From contig HF989183.1 of NCBI GenBank assembly GCA_000431275.1, positions 1 through 25,436 on the forward strand: a DNA stretch of 25,436 bases, given 5' to 3'. Source of the stretch: Prevotella sp. CAG:755. Its GTDB lineage: Bacteria > Bacteroidota > Bacteroidia > Bacteroidales > Bacteroidaceae. Position 1 is the first letter of the stretch. Every line of letters begins with the position of its first letter. This document shows positions 9,187 through 16,790 of the stretch, piece by piece. Below the pieces are notes generated by a model. It was given only the letters and a program-made list of their open reading frames with translations, did not search any database and was not told where the DNA came from. The position numbers and the translations under genes are program-made.

Positions 9187-9884
9187 TGTCGGGTTCGCAT
9201 TTGTCGGATGATCTCGCGCCACGGGTCGGTGAGGCGGCGCGATTCGGCTATCTTTTGGAGGGTCATGCGGCGCACTCCGGGGGTGAGGCTGCCTCCGTCG
9301 AGGTGGGGGAGGGTCTTTTCAGGATATTTCACGAAGCACACCGAGAGCGCCCATGCCTGGGCCATTTGCGCGTAGTAGCCGTGTGTGGGCGTGGCGGAGA
9401 GCCGCGCCAGCGTGCGGTCGATCCAGCCGTCGTTGACGTAGTGGTCGAGGAGCATGACAAGGCCGAAGCGTTGTGCATATTCCTCATCGCTGTCGGTGTA
9501 AGGCATGAGGAATGCCCATCCGCGCTCGGCCTGACGGCGGATGGCAGTGAACGACGAGCAGGGGATGTCGCAGGCGGCCCAGTTGTCGATGAGCGGCACG
9601 TAGGCCGCCACGCGTGCCAGCCATGTGTCGGCATCCGTTTTCAGCCGTCCGACGAGCAGGCCGCGCAAGACGACCTCCTCGAACGACATTCCGGCGGGGT
9701 CGGTTGCGAGCCAGCCGGCAGCGTCGTCGCGACGCGCCAGTTCGGCGGCCAGGCGGCGCAGCGACGGGACCCGCACGCCGAGCACGTGCCGCCCGACGCC
9801 GGGCATGAGGCGGCGGTTGAATTCGGCCAGGCGCGGTTCGGCCAGTTCGTGGAGGCGGTTACGGATGAGGGTGTCGATGGTCAT
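9183..9884 (-). CDS. AlkD-like DNA alkylation repair protein
   Basis: A HEAT-repeat-type protein of 233 residues (PF08713 family). Characterised AlkD enzymes are DNA glycosylases removing N3- and N7-alkylpurines; the B. cereus enzyme is of similar length. Motifs seen: EFNRRLMPGVGRHVLGVRVPSLR near the N-terminus, EEVVLRGLLVGRL, the conserved LIDNWAACDIPCSS (which carries the Trp and Asp of the active-site region), then AERGWAFLMPYTDSDEEYAQRFGLVML and WALSVCFVKYPEKTLPHL. I choose ATG 9884 (MTIDTLIRN); ATG 9896 (MPDAMTI) is also possible, but a weak -7 box at 9912-9919 leaves it a very short leader. The gene ends inside the start codon of the GH127-like gene. Assignment to AlkD-like is firm; activity is inferred. 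Confidence 0.88.
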   Translation of the reverse strand: MTIDTLIRNRLHELAEPRLAEFNRRLMPGVGRHVLGVRVPSLRRLAAELARRDDAAGWLATDPAGMSFEEVVLRGLLVGRLKTDADTWLARVAAYVPLIDNWAACDIPCSSFTAIRRQAERGWAFLMPYTDSDEEYAQRFGLVMLLDHYVNDGWIDRTLARLSATPTHGYYAQMAQAWALSVCFVKYPEKTLPHLDGGSLTPGVRRMTLQKIAESRRLTDPWREIIRQMRTRQ

Positions 9885-9911
9885 GGCGTCAGGCATAAGG
9901 GATTGGGGAGG

Positions 9912-9919
9912 TAAAATTA
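9912..9919 (-). promoter_or_regulatory. Weak -7 box for the AlkD-like gene
   Basis: The minus strand reads TAATTTTA, one mismatch from TAnnTTTG, 27 bp before the ATG at 9884. It lies in an A/T-rich patch of otherwise GC-rich DNA. No -33 element was identified. Confidence 0.3.
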
Positions 9920-10081
9920 CGGAAAAAGTGCGAAACCGTCGGCCGCGGCTCGGAAAAACCGTTGTGGCCTCTTGCTTTTTCATCGGTGGCGTGACAGGAA
10001 GCGCCGTGTCCGTTCGTGGCGTCACCGTTTCTTGCGAGGGACTTTCTGGCCGCAGCGTCAGGCATTCGCGCGGGGGCGGAT

Positions 10082-10114
10082 AAAAAAACGCCCCGGCGTG
10101 TGGAAGCCGGGGCG
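10082..10114 (-). terminator. Intrinsic terminator of the phosphonate operon
   Basis: CGCCCCGGC (10089-10097) pairs with GCCGGGGCG (10106-10114) around an 8-nt loop. In the minus direction it is followed directly by seven T (10088-10082). It begins 20 bp after the phnW stop codon. Confidence 0.92.
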
Positions 10115-10134
10115 AGCATGTCCGGGGATGTGGT

Positions 10135-11226
10135 TCACTGTGCGCGGAGTTCGCCGATAGCTTGGACGAGCCGGGTGAAGTCTGCCGGGCGCACATCGCC
10201 AATGTGGCCGATGCGGAAGGTGTCGGCTTGGGAAATCTTGCCCGGATAGATGACGAATCCCTTGGCTTTGAGCTTGTCGTAAAAGTCTTTGAAATTGAAG
10301 TCCTCCGTGGGATAATAAAACGAAGTGATGACAGGCGATTGCCACTCGTCGGGCAAGAGGGTGCGGAAGCCCAGTGCGCGCATCCCGCGGACCAGCGTGC
10401 GGTGGTTCTCGGCGTAGCGGGCGTGGCGGGCAGCGATGCCGCCTTCGGCGTCGAGCTCGCTGAGGGCCTGCATGAACGCCCTGACTACGTGGGTCGGCGA
10501 GGTGAAGCGCCATTTGCCGTGGCCTTTTTCCATTGTTGCCCATTGGTCATACAGGTCGAGCGAGAGTGAGCGCGCCACGCCCTTGCAGCCTTCCAGCAAG
10601 GAGCGGCGGGCGATGACGAAACCGAACCCCGGCACGCCTTGGATGCATTTGTTGGCACTGCTGATGAGGTAGTCAATGCCCAAGGCCGACATGTCAATGG
10701 GGACACCGCCAAAACTGCTCATGGCGTCGACGATGAGCGTCTTGCCGTGGCTCTTGACAATGCCGGCGATGGCGTCGAGGGGGTTGAGCACGCCGGTGGT
10801 TGTCTCGCAATGGACGACTGCCACGTGCGTCACGTCGGGGTGTGCGTCGAGATAGTCACTGATGGCCTGCGGATCGACTGGCTGTGTCTCCTCGAACTGC
10901 ATCACATGGCAGCGGAGGCCGTAATAGTCGGCGATGACGCCCATGCGCTTCCCGTAGGCGCCGTTGGCGGCTACGAGCAAACTGTCGCCAGGATGTACGG
11001 CAGTGCCAAGCGTGGCCTCCACGCAGAACGTCCCGCTTCCCTGCATGAGTATGGCCGTATATTCCTCAGGGCGGGAGGCGGCCAGCTCGGTCAGCTTGTG
11101 GCGGATAACCTCGACGACGCCCACGTTGTAGTCTTCGTCCCACGTGCACCAGTCGCTCATCATGGCGCTCTTTACGGTCTCGCTCGTGGTCAGCGGGCCG
11201 GGTGTAAGAAGTAAATAAGGTCTCAT
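10135..11226 (-). CDS. phnW: 2-aminoethylphosphonate--pyruvate transaminase
   Basis: PLP enzyme that moves the amino group of 2-aminoethylphosphonate to pyruvate, giving phosphonoacetaldehyde and alanine; cytoplasmic, first step of AEP breakdown. The 363-residue length is normal for PhnW. The N-terminus [18 protein letters not shown] and [10 protein letters not shown] are typical. GSGTFCVEA (63-71) binds the PLP phosphate, D167 in [10 protein letters not shown] contacts the pyridine nitrogen, and K193 in [15 protein letters not shown] is the Schiff-base lysine. It is the third gene of the operon, 24 bp behind phnX, and is followed by an intrinsic terminator. Together with PhnX it forms the complete hydrolytic AEP route, arguing for catabolism rather than AEP synthesis. 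Confidence 0.97.
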   Translation of the reverse strand: MRPYLLLTPGPLTTSETVKSAMMSDWCTWDEDYNVGVVEVIRHKLTELAASRPEEYTAILMQGSGTFCVEATLGTAVHPGDSLLVAANGAYGKRMGVIADYYGLRCHVMQFEETQPVDPQAISDYLDAHPDVTHVAVVHCETTTGVLNPLDAIAGIVKSHGKTLIVDAMSSFGGVPIDMSALGIDYLISSANKCIQGVPGFGFVIARRSLLEGCKGVARSLSLDLYDQWATMEKGHGKWRFTSPTHVVRAFMQALSELDAEGGIAARHARYAENHRTLVRGMRALGFRTLLPDEWQSPVITSFYYPTEDFNFKDFYDKLKAKGFVIYPGKISQADTFRIGHIGDVRPADFTRLVQAIGELRAQ

Positions 11227-11250
11227 GTCTTTTGTCGTAGTGAACGTATC

Positions 11251-12045
11251 TTATTCCAGGTTCATTCTTTGGTTGATTGCTTCGATGAGAGCGGGCAACT
11301 CTTCGGCCGTGTCGACCACATAGTGCACTCCGGCGGCATACATGCGGCGGCGTACGTCGGACATGCGGCGGCGAAGCTCGCCGGCCGGCAGCGCGGCCAC
11401 TTCGTCCTCCGTCAGTGCAAGCTCGTTGCTGCCCAGGACGACGCCCACGCTCCACACCCCGGCATTCGCGCCCTCGCGGATGTCAGAGATAGTGTCGCCG
11501 TATTTCACGACGGAGAAACGCGACGGCACGGCGAGCTCGCACATGTTCCGGTAAATCATATAGGGCGCAGGGCGTCCGCCCGGAAGGCCGTCCGCGGTGA
11601 TGCAGGCGTCGACGGTGTATCCTTGGCTTGCCGCGGCCGGAACTACGATGTCCATCATCGCACGGGTGTAGCCGGTGGTCGAACCGACCTTGATGCCCGA
11701 TGCACGCAAGGCGCGGACTGCCTCGACAACGTGCGGAATGGGACGGGCATAACCGGCGAGTGTGGCGCAGAGCCGCTCTTGGAACTCGGCGTAACAGGCT
11801 TGTATGTCGTTCTCGTTGTAATCGCGGCCATACTTTTGGCGGAATTCATCGGCGACATGTTCCAAACGGAACAAGGCGCGGATTTCCTCAATCTTCGTCA
11901 GGCCCATGTGGGCACGGGTCTCAGCGTCGCTGACCGTCAGCCCGAGTTTCCTGAAACTCCCGACAAAGGCCGCCACTGGGGCAAAGCAGCCGTAGTCGAC
12001 GGCTGTCCCGGCCCAGTCCAAAATGATGCATTCAATCTTTTTCAT
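11251..12045 (-). CDS. phnX: Phosphonoacetaldehyde hydrolase (phosphonatase)
   Basis: HAD-superfamily enzyme that cleaves the C-P bond of phosphonoacetaldehyde to acetaldehyde and phosphate. The 264-residue product carries the nucleophile D10 in ILDWAGTAVDYGCFAP (Ala in DWAGT being typical of phosphonatase), the cap-domain Schiff-base lysine K51 in MGLTKIEEIR (K53 of the B. cereus enzyme), GSTTGYTRAMMDIV, the GRPAPYMIYRNM segment, and the acidic motif VVKYGDTISDIREG. Every catalytic element is present. Its ATG overlaps the stop of the upstream DUF5690 gene by 4 bp (ATGA), so translation is probably coupled. The acetaldehyde formed must be handled by an enzyme outside this window. Confidence 0.97.
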   Translation of the reverse strand: MKKIECIILDWAGTAVDYGCFAPVAAFVGSFRKLGLTVSDAETRAHMGLTKIEEIRALFRLEHVADEFRQKYGRDYNENDIQACYAEFQERLCATLAGYARPIPHVVEAVRALRASGIKVGSTTGYTRAMMDIVVPAAASQGYTVDACITADGLPGGRPAPYMIYRNMCELAVPSRFSVVKYGDTISDIREGANAGVWSVGVVLGSNELALTEDEVAALPAGELRRRMSDVRRRMYAAGVHYVVDTAEELPALIEAINQRMNLE

Positions 12046-13400
12046 GCGTGAGTTGTTATGATGTGTAACTTCTTGTTTTCTTGTGTCGCTGCCTCTTCTT
12101 CGTGGTTGCTGGCTGGTGAATCCTGCACGGCCATGCGGCGGCGTGCCCGCAAGATGTAGCCCATGGCGGCAGTGAAAGCCAGGCAGCAGGTCGCCCCGAT
12201 GTAAAGGCTCATGTGGTCATAGAATGTGCTCCACTCGATATGTGAGGCATAGCCTTCCTTGAACAGCAAGAGCGCCAGTGTGCCCAGATAGCCCACAAAG
12301 TCGATGGTGATGATGAAGAAGCCGACATTGCCTCTTATCTTGAAGCAAGCGATGAATCGTTCGAAGAAGATGGTTTGAAAGCTCAGGTAGGCCATGTCGA
12401 GGCAGAGGCTTTGGAAAAACAGCCACGCCGTGGTGGAGAGGCCTGATCCGCTGCCGCTTGCTCCGAGGACTGCGAGCGTGCCCATGCCGTACGTCGAGAG
12501 CAAAAGCAGGATGCACAACACCTTCAAATGGCTGTACGTGGAAGCAAGGAGCGCGAATATGGCGAGCAGGACGAGTGTCGCCATCGAATCGATCTGGGCG
12601 AATGCCCAGGACGACACGGTGCTGACATCGATGATGCAGACGATGAAGTCCTCCTTGACGTCGCGCTGCACGGTGAGCAGGAGGTTGGCGCCGAAAAGCA
12701 GGATGAGTAGTGGCATGAAACGCCGGAAGAGTGCCCGACGTTCGTGCCTGTCGAGGGTGACGCGTTCCGAGCGCGAGGCAATGTCGGCAGCCGTCGGCCG
12801 GGGAAAGCGCGTCATCGTCCATCCCGTCAGGCAAAGCAGGGGGAACGCCGCGGCGCCCACCAGGGCTGGCATCCAGAACTCGCTGACGTGAAGCTGGTCC
12901 AGCGCGTAAAGCCCGAGTGACTTGGCGACGCCTGAACTGAGCGCCATGCTCACCCCCATGATACTGGCCAGCAAGTCTGTCGTACGTCGCCCTTCAAGGA
13001 AGCTGAACAGCACGCCCCACATGCAGCCCAACGAGAGCCCGTTGAAGTAGAGCGCGGCTATATTATAAGGTGTGGGCAGCAGGCCGAAAAGGATGAGCGA
13101 GAACTCAGACAATGCGGCCGAACCGATGATGAACCGCAACCGCCCCTCCGGCCTCAGTTCGGAGATGAATTTGATGCCCAGCAGCTTGGCGCTGACGTAG
13201 CCCAGCAGCTGAACGATGCTGACTGCGATCTTGTAGTCCATGCCGCAGACTTGCATGCCGGCGAACTCCGCCGCAGTGAATGGCTTGCGCAGGGCATAGA
13301 CAAGAGAGTAGGACAGCAGGGCTGTGCCGCCGGCCCAAAGGACAAAGGCCCAGTCGGGCATGGTCTGCCGTCCGGAAATGACGGATGTCTGTTCTTTCAT
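12042..13400 (-). CDS. DUF5690 family 12-TM membrane protein, candidate phosphonate transporter
   Basis: The 452-residue product has twelve hydrophobic segments in two groups of six with a charged loop between (about residues 205-228), the layout of major facilitator transporters, plus a polar C-terminal tail of about 40 residues. It matches my memory of the Bacteroidetes family DUF5690: the N-terminal ALLSYSLVYALRKPF, SFLEGRRTTDLLASIMG, and VQRDVKEDFIVCII after segment 7. No function is established for the family that I know of. It is the first gene of the operon, overlaps phnX by ATGA, and its own start is preceded by AGGAG 8 nt upstream, a Shine-Dalgarno unlike most genes here. Since an importer for 2-aminoethylphosphonate is otherwise missing, I infer this is its job; a sensor or an exporter role is not excluded. 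Confidence 0.82.
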   Translation of the reverse strand: MKEQTSVISGRQTMPDWAFVLWAGGTALLSYSLVYALRKPFTAAEFAGMQVCGMDYKIAVSIVQLLGYVSAKLLGIKFISELRPEGRLRFIIGSAALSEFSLILFGLLPTPYNIAALYFNGLSLGCMWGVLFSFLEGRRTTDLLASIMGVSMALSSGVAKSLGLYALDQLHVSEFWMPALVGAAAFPLLCLTGWTMTRFPRPTAADIASRSERVTLDRHERRALFRRFMPLLILLFGANLLLTVQRDVKEDFIVCIIDVSTVSSWAFAQIDSMATLVLLAIFALLASTYSHLKVLCILLLLSTYGMGTLAVLGASGSGSGLSTTAWLFFQSLCLDMAYLSFQTIFFERFIACFKIRGNVGFFIITIDFVGYLGTLALLLFKEGYASHIEWSTFYDHMSLYIGATCCLAFTAAMGYILRARRRMAVQDSPASNHEEEAATQENKKLHIITTHA

Positions 13401-13425
13401 TTTGTCTCCTTTTCTGATTTCGCGG

Positions 13426-13433
13426 CAAAAGTA
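13426..13433 (-). promoter_or_regulatory. -7 promoter box for the phosphonate operon
   Basis: The minus strand reads TACTTTTG, an exact TAnnTTTG match, 26 bp before the DUF5690 ATG at 13400. A leader of about 20 nt would contain the AGGAG at 13407-13412. No good -33 element is seen, which could mean an activator is needed. Confidence 0.5.
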
Positions 13434-13694
13434 GCTGTCATGGTGCCTGCTTGCTGCATAAATCCGTAGGGGGAGCGGTGGGGCCGTGCGGCCGACGTGA
13501 AGGTGCCGTCTGTATGATAGCTTTCGGCGGCCGGTGAGGGCGGTGCGCAGATCGCTTGCATGGCGCTGTCACAACGGGCAGCAACTGCTGTTGCGGAAGG
13601 GGCGGGCGGTCCGGACGTTACGGCCGCCAGATGGCGGCCGCCAAGGCCGGAAACGGCGACGGCGAATTTTTTGAACAAATTTTTTGATGGAAAT
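13434..13694. other. Divergent intergenic region with a GC-rich dyad and A/T direct repeats
   Basis: No gene is supported between the phosphonate operon and perR (start codons at 13400 and 13765). The stretch holds a perfect hairpin CGGCCGCC-AGAT-GGCGGCCG at 13621-13640 of unknown role. It also carries direct repeats AATTTTTTGA at 13665-13674 and 13678-13687, with a weaker third copy at 13691-13700, all 13 bp apart, immediately upstream of and running into the perR -33 element. Confidence 0.45.
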
Positions 13695-13726
13695 TTTGGA
13701 GGCTTCGTTAGAATGTTCTATTTTTG
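13695..13726 (+). promoter_or_regulatory. Promoter of perR with an overlapping dyad
   Basis: TTTG at 13695-13698, 20 bp, then TATTTTTG at 13719-13726: a full Bacteroidetes -33/-7 pair. The start site should be near 13732, giving a leader of about 33 nt. The dyad TAGAA-TG-TTCTA at 13709-13720 covers the spacer and enters the -7 box, the right place for a repressor site, possibly PerR itself. Confidence 0.75.
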
Positions 13727-13764
13727 CAGTCGTAAAAACTATGTAAGCGATACAATTTTTGAAT

Positions 13765-14193
13765 ATGGACAAGATTTCTACCTACGACTACTTGCTGCAA
13801 CACCAGGTGAAGCCTTCGGTGCAGCGCCTGGCCGTGATGGATTATCTGCGGAAGCATAAGACGCACCCGACGGCGGACGACATCTATGTGCACCTGCTCA
13901 AAGAAATCCCGACGCTGTCGAAAACGACTGTCTACAACACCCTGCGCCTGCTGGTGGAGCACGGAGCGGCCCGGATGCTGACAATCGACGAGCGCAACGT
14001 ATGTTTCGACGCCATGGTCGAGCCGCATGCCCATTTCTTCTGTACGACCTGCGGCCGCGTCTACGACCTTCCGACCGACGAGGTCTCCGTGGCGCAGGTG
14101 GACAGCCTGCCCGGCGGGCACAAGGTCGCCGAGGTGGACCTCTACTACCGGGGTACGTGCGGCCACTGCCTCGGCGCGGATTTGAAAAACTGA
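13765..14193 (+). CDS. perR: PerR-type peroxide-sensing Fur family repressor
   Basis: Metal-dependent DNA-binding repressor of 142 residues. The winged helix (about 15-75) includes [16 protein letters not shown]. Structural zinc would be bound by C93/C96 (CTTC) and C132/C135 (CGHC). The regulatory-site residues H34, D82, H88, H90 and D101 have exactly the spacing of H37, D85, H91, H93 and D104 of B. subtilis PerR; the last Asp is the residue that separates PerR from Fur, which has Glu there. In B. subtilis PerR, H37 and H91 are oxidised by peroxide. Start at ATG 13765, not the in-frame TTG two codons before. A reverse rubrerythrin gene follows after 52 bp, the usual PerR target, which supports the call. 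Confidence 0.88.
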   Translation: MDKISTYDYLLQHQVKPSVQRLAVMDYLRKHKTHPTADDIYVHLLKEIPTLSKTTVYNTLRLLVEHGAARMLTIDERNVCFDAMVEPHAHFFCTTCGRVYDLPTDEVSVAQVDSLPGGHKVAEVDLYYRGTCGHCLGADLKN

Positions 14194-14245
14194 ACCGCTC
14201 TTTACAGCGACACATATAATAATAACCATCAAAACGAACAAGGAC

Positions 14246-14794
14246 ATGAAAAAGAGATTCATTTGCACCGTTTGCGGCTACGTTCACGAAGGTGAAACTG
14301 CCCCTGAGAAGTGCCCCATGTGCGGCGTTCCCGCCTCGAAGTTCAAAGAACTGAAAGAAGAAGGGCTGGAATTCGTGGCAGAGCACGAAATCGGCGTGGC
14401 CAAGGGTTGCGACGAAGAGATGATTAAGGACTTGAACGCGCACTTCACGGGCGAATGCACGGAGGTGGGCATGTATCTGGCCATGAGCCGCCAGGCCGAC
14501 CGCGAGGGCTATCCCGAAATTGCCGAAGCCTTCAAGCGTTATGCTTGGGAGGAGGCTGAACACGCTTCGAAGTTTGCCGAACTGCTCGGCGACTGCGTAT
14601 GGGACACGAAGACCAACCTCGAAAAACGCATGGCCGCCGAAAGCGGTGCCTGCGCCGACAAGACGCGCATCGCCAAGCGTGCCAAGGAACTCAACCTCGA
14701 CGCTATCCACGACACCGTGCACGAGATGGCGCGCGACGAGGCTCGCCATGGCCGCGGCTTCGAAGGACTTTACAACCGTTACTTCAAGAAGTAA
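14246..14794 (+). CDS. rbr: Reverse rubrerythrin (NADH-linked peroxidase component)
   Basis: Non-haem diiron protein of 182 residues that reduces hydrogen peroxide to water in anaerobes. The rubredoxin domain is at the N-terminus (C7, C10, C23, C26: [10 protein letters not shown] and [11 protein letters not shown]), the order called reverse rubrerythrin; classical rubrerythrin has it at the C-terminus. The ferritin-like four-helix domain (about 50-180) supplies the diiron ligands, among them E70/E73 in [10 protein letters not shown]103 and H106 in [10 protein letters not shown], and E165 and H168 in [10 protein letters not shown]. The start at ATG 14246 follows an AAGGAC sequence. It lies 52 bp behind perR and may be read from the perR promoter; no separate TAnnTTTG box was found in the gap. 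Confidence 0.95.
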   Translation: MKKRFICTVCGYVHEGETAPEKCPMCGVPASKFKELKEEGLEFVAEHEIGVAKGCDEEMIKDLNAHFTGECTEVGMYLAMSRQADREGYPEIAEAFKRYAWEEAEHASKFAELLGDCVWDTKTNLEKRMAAESGACADKTRIAKRAKELNLDAIHDTVHEMARDEARHGRGFEGLYNRYFKK

Positions 14795-14822
14795 GCCCCA
14801 CACAGCGTCAGAAAACGCACCC

Positions 14823-14861
14823 GAGCGGGCGGACGGGCCGGAAGGCCTGCCCGCCCGCCTC
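14823..14861 (+). terminator. Hairpin after rubrerythrin
   Basis: Positions 14823-14839 pair with 14844-14861 around a GGAA loop, about 16 pairs with one mismatch and one bulge. It lies 28 bp after the rubrerythrin stop; the trailing CATTTG is only weakly T-rich. Confidence 0.65.
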
Positions 14862-14900
14862 ATTTGTGCGTGGCGGACGGGATGCGGGTGGGGAGAAAAG

Positions 14901-14940
14901 CGTGAAGTCCCCGGCGCGATAGGGCGTCGGGGACTTCACG
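14901..14940 (-). terminator. Terminator after purA
   Basis: Positions 14901-14917 pair with 14924-14940 over 17 bp (one G-T wobble) around a 6-nt loop, 57 bp after the purA stop. In the minus direction it is followed by CTTTTCT, a moderate T-tract. It also faces transcription from rubrerythrin, so it probably works both ways. Confidence 0.8.
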
Positions 14941-14997
14941 TTTCGGGCCGCTGCACCGGGGAGTGTGTCCGTTGCGGCGGTTTTTGCGGTCGCTGTG

Positions 14998-16266
14998 TCA
15001 GCGGATGATGGTAGCCTCGCGGTCGGGACCGACGGAGACGATGGTGATCGGCGTGGCGAGCTGGCCTTCGAGGTAGTCGATATAGGCTTTGAAGGCAGGC
15101 GGGAAGTCGCTCTCATGGCGCACGGCGGTGAGGTCGGTCTGCCATCCGGGCAGTTCCTCGTAGACGGGCTCCCATCCGGCCGTGTCGAAGGGCATGTCGG
15201 TCGTCGTGACGCCGTCCTTGCGATAGGCCACGCAGGCCTTGATGGTGGCGAAGCCGTCGAGTACGTCGCCTTTCATCATGACGAGCTGGGTGACACCGTT
15301 GATCATGATGGCGTAGCGCAGGGCGACGAGGTCGATCCAGCCGCATCGGCGGTTGCGTCCGGTGACGGCGCCGTATTCATTGCCGATGTGGCGGATGGTG
15401 TCGCCCGTTTCGTCGAAGAGCTCGACGGGGAAGGGGCCGGAGCCGACGCGCGTGCTGTATGCCTTGAAGATGCCGAATACCTCGCCGATCATGCGGGGCG
15501 CCACGCCGAGGCCCGTGCAGACGCCACCGCACGTGGTGCTCGACGAGGAGACGAAAGGATATGTGCCGTGGTCGATGTCGAGCAGGGAGCCCTGGGCGCC
15601 TTCGGCCAGGACGTTCTTGCCCTCGCGCAGGAGGGCGTTGATCTCGTGCTCCGTGTCGGAAAGGCGGAAGCCGCGCATGTAGTCCACACCCTCCATCCAG
15701 CGGCGCTCGTCGTCGGTGATGTCGTAGTCGGTGAAGCCGAGGTCTTTCAGAATCTGTTCGTGGCGGGCTTTGAGGGCACGGTATTTTTCTTCGAAGCCGT
15801 CGAGGATGTCGCCCACGCGGAGGCCGATGCGGGCGGCCTTGTCGCTGTAAGTCGGGCCGATGCCTTTGCCGGTGGTGCCAACCTTGCCCTTGCCCTTGGC
15901 GGCCTCATAGGCACGGTCGAGCACGCGGTGGGTGGGCAGGATGAGGTGGGCGCGCTTGCTGATGTGCAGGCGGCTGGTGAGGTCGTAGCCTGCGGCTTCG
16001 AGCTCACGGGCTTCGGCCATGAAGAGGTCGGGCGCGATGACGCAGCCGTTGCCGATGATGTTCACCTTGCGCTCGTCGAAAATGCCAGAGGGGATGGAGC
16101 GAAGCACGAACTTCTTGCCGTCGAAAATGATGGTGTGGCCGGCGTTGGGACCGCCTGCGAAGCGGGCCACGACGTCGTATTTGGGAGTGAAGAAGTCCAC
16201 GACCTTTCCTTTGCCTTCGTCGCCGAAGACGATGCCCAGCAGGGCATCCACTTTTCCGGTGTTCAT
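14998..16266 (-). CDS. purA: Adenylosuccinate synthetase
   Basis: Joins IMP and aspartate with GTP hydrolysis, the first committed step from IMP to AMP; cytoplasmic. The 422-residue product is of normal length. It shows the P-loop-like FGDEGKGK (14-21, catalytic D16), GGPNAGHT (38-45, catalytic H44), VLRSIPSGIF, GTTGKGIGPTY, LAEGAQGSLLDIDHGTYPFVSSS, GVAPRMIGEV, RVGSGPFPVEL, GNEYGAVTGRNRRCGWIDL and the C-terminal IVSVGPDREATI. The frame is open 31 codons upstream, but ATG 16266 (MNTGKVDALLG) matches the family start. One oddity: the usual QWGDEGKGK reads VFGDEGKGK. It starts 13 bp after the fur stop and shares its promoter. Confidence 0.97.
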   Translation of the reverse strand: MNTGKVDALLGIVFGDEGKGKVVDFFTPKYDVVARFAGGPNAGHTIIFDGKKFVLRSIPSGIFDERKVNIIGNGCVIAPDLFMAEARELEAAGYDLTSRLHISKRAHLILPTHRVLDRAYEAAKGKGKVGTTGKGIGPTYSDKAARIGLRVGDILDGFEEKYRALKARHEQILKDLGFTDYDITDDERRWMEGVDYMRGFRLSDTEHEINALLREGKNVLAEGAQGSLLDIDHGTYPFVSSSSTTCGGVCTGLGVAPRMIGEVFGIFKAYSTRVGSGPFPVELFDETGDTIRHIGNEYGAVTGRNRRCGWIDLVALRYAIMINGVTQLVMMKGDVLDGFATIKACVAYRKDGVTTTDMPFDTAGWEPVYEELPGWQTDLTAVRHESDFPPAFKAYIDYLEGQLATPITIVSVGPDREATIIR

Positions 16267-16279
16267 GGTTTTGATGGGG

Positions 16280-16762
16280 TTACTGGTTGTTTGATTGTTC
16301 TTTCTTTTTCTTTTCAGCGGCGGAGCAGTCGGCACACGTCCCGTAGATGTAGAGGGCATAGCCTTCGCTCTTGAAGCCGGGAGTCGCTATCTTGGCGAGG
16401 CTCTTTTCGAGTGCCGGGCTGACGAGCTCCGTGACCTTGCCGCAACGGGTGCAGACCAGGTGATGGTGCGGCGTCGTTTGGAGGGCACGCTCGTAGTGGG
16501 CCGTGTGGTCGCCGAACTGGTGCTTGACCACGAGGCGGGCATCGACGAGCAGGTCGATGGTGTTGTAGAGCGTGGCGCGCGAGACGTGGAACCTGTTGTT
16601 GTCGAGCATCGTGCGGAGGAGCTCTTCGATGTCGAAGTGTCCCGGGGTGGAATATACGGCGTCGAGCACGGCGAAGCGTTCGGCTGTCTTGCGCTGTCCG
16701 TGGGCGCTCAGGTATTCCGTGAAACGTTGGCGGGCCTGTTCTTTGATAGGGGTGTGACTCAT
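16280..16762 (-). CDS. fur: Fur family metal-responsive repressor (Fur-type ligands)
   Basis: A 160-residue DNA-binding regulator. The winged helix (about 20-85) ends in SRATLYNTIDLLVDARLV. Structural zinc: C104/C107 (CTRC) and C143/C146 (CADC). The regulatory site has H42 in GHFDIEE, E91 in HYERA, H99 and H101 in PHHHLVC, and E112 in KVTEL; Glu at this last position is what Fur has, where PerR has Asp, so an iron sensor (Fur) is the best reading, though Zur or Mur cannot be excluded. The C-terminus is a Lys-rich tail (EKKKKEQSNNQ). It precedes purA by 13 bp, an arrangement I recall from other Bacteroidales but cannot verify here. Confidence 0.85.
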   Translation of the reverse strand: MSHTPIKEQARQRFTEYLSAHGQRKTAERFAVLDAVYSTPGHFDIEELLRTMLDNNRFHVSRATLYNTIDLLVDARLVVKHQFGDHTAHYERALQTTPHHHLVCTRCGKVTELVSPALEKSLAKIATPGFKSEGYALYIYGTCADCSAAEKKKKEQSNNQ

Positions 16763-16782
16763 GGTCGCTGCACTTAGGTGGA

Positions 16783-16790
16783 CAAAGGTA
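16783..16790 (-). promoter_or_regulatory. -7 promoter box for fur-purA
   Basis: The minus strand reads TACCTTTG, an exact TAnnTTTG match, 21 bp before the ATG at 16762, leaving a very short leader. The best TTG upstream (about 24 bp away) is further than the usual 19-21. Confidence 0.5.

Noticed and set aside
13435..13441. CTGTCAT near the phosphonate operon promoter, like half a Pho box
   Set aside because: Only one 7-bp half matches; the next half at the required 11-bp spacing (CCTGCTT) is poor and the orientation is opposite to the operon. Not enough to claim PhoB control.
13648..13664. Similarity of AGGCCGGnAACGGCGACG at 13648 and 16863
   Set aside because: About 17 bp with one mismatch in very GC-rich intergenic DNA, without further extension; probably chance.
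13397..13678. 93-codon minus-strand frame ending in ATGA overlap with the DUF5690 start
   Set aside because: It would begin with TTG, runs through the GC-rich dyad and the -7 box at 13426-13433, and its composition (Ala, Pro, Thr, His) resembles no protein I know. The overlap is probably chance, though a small leader peptide cannot be fully excluded.
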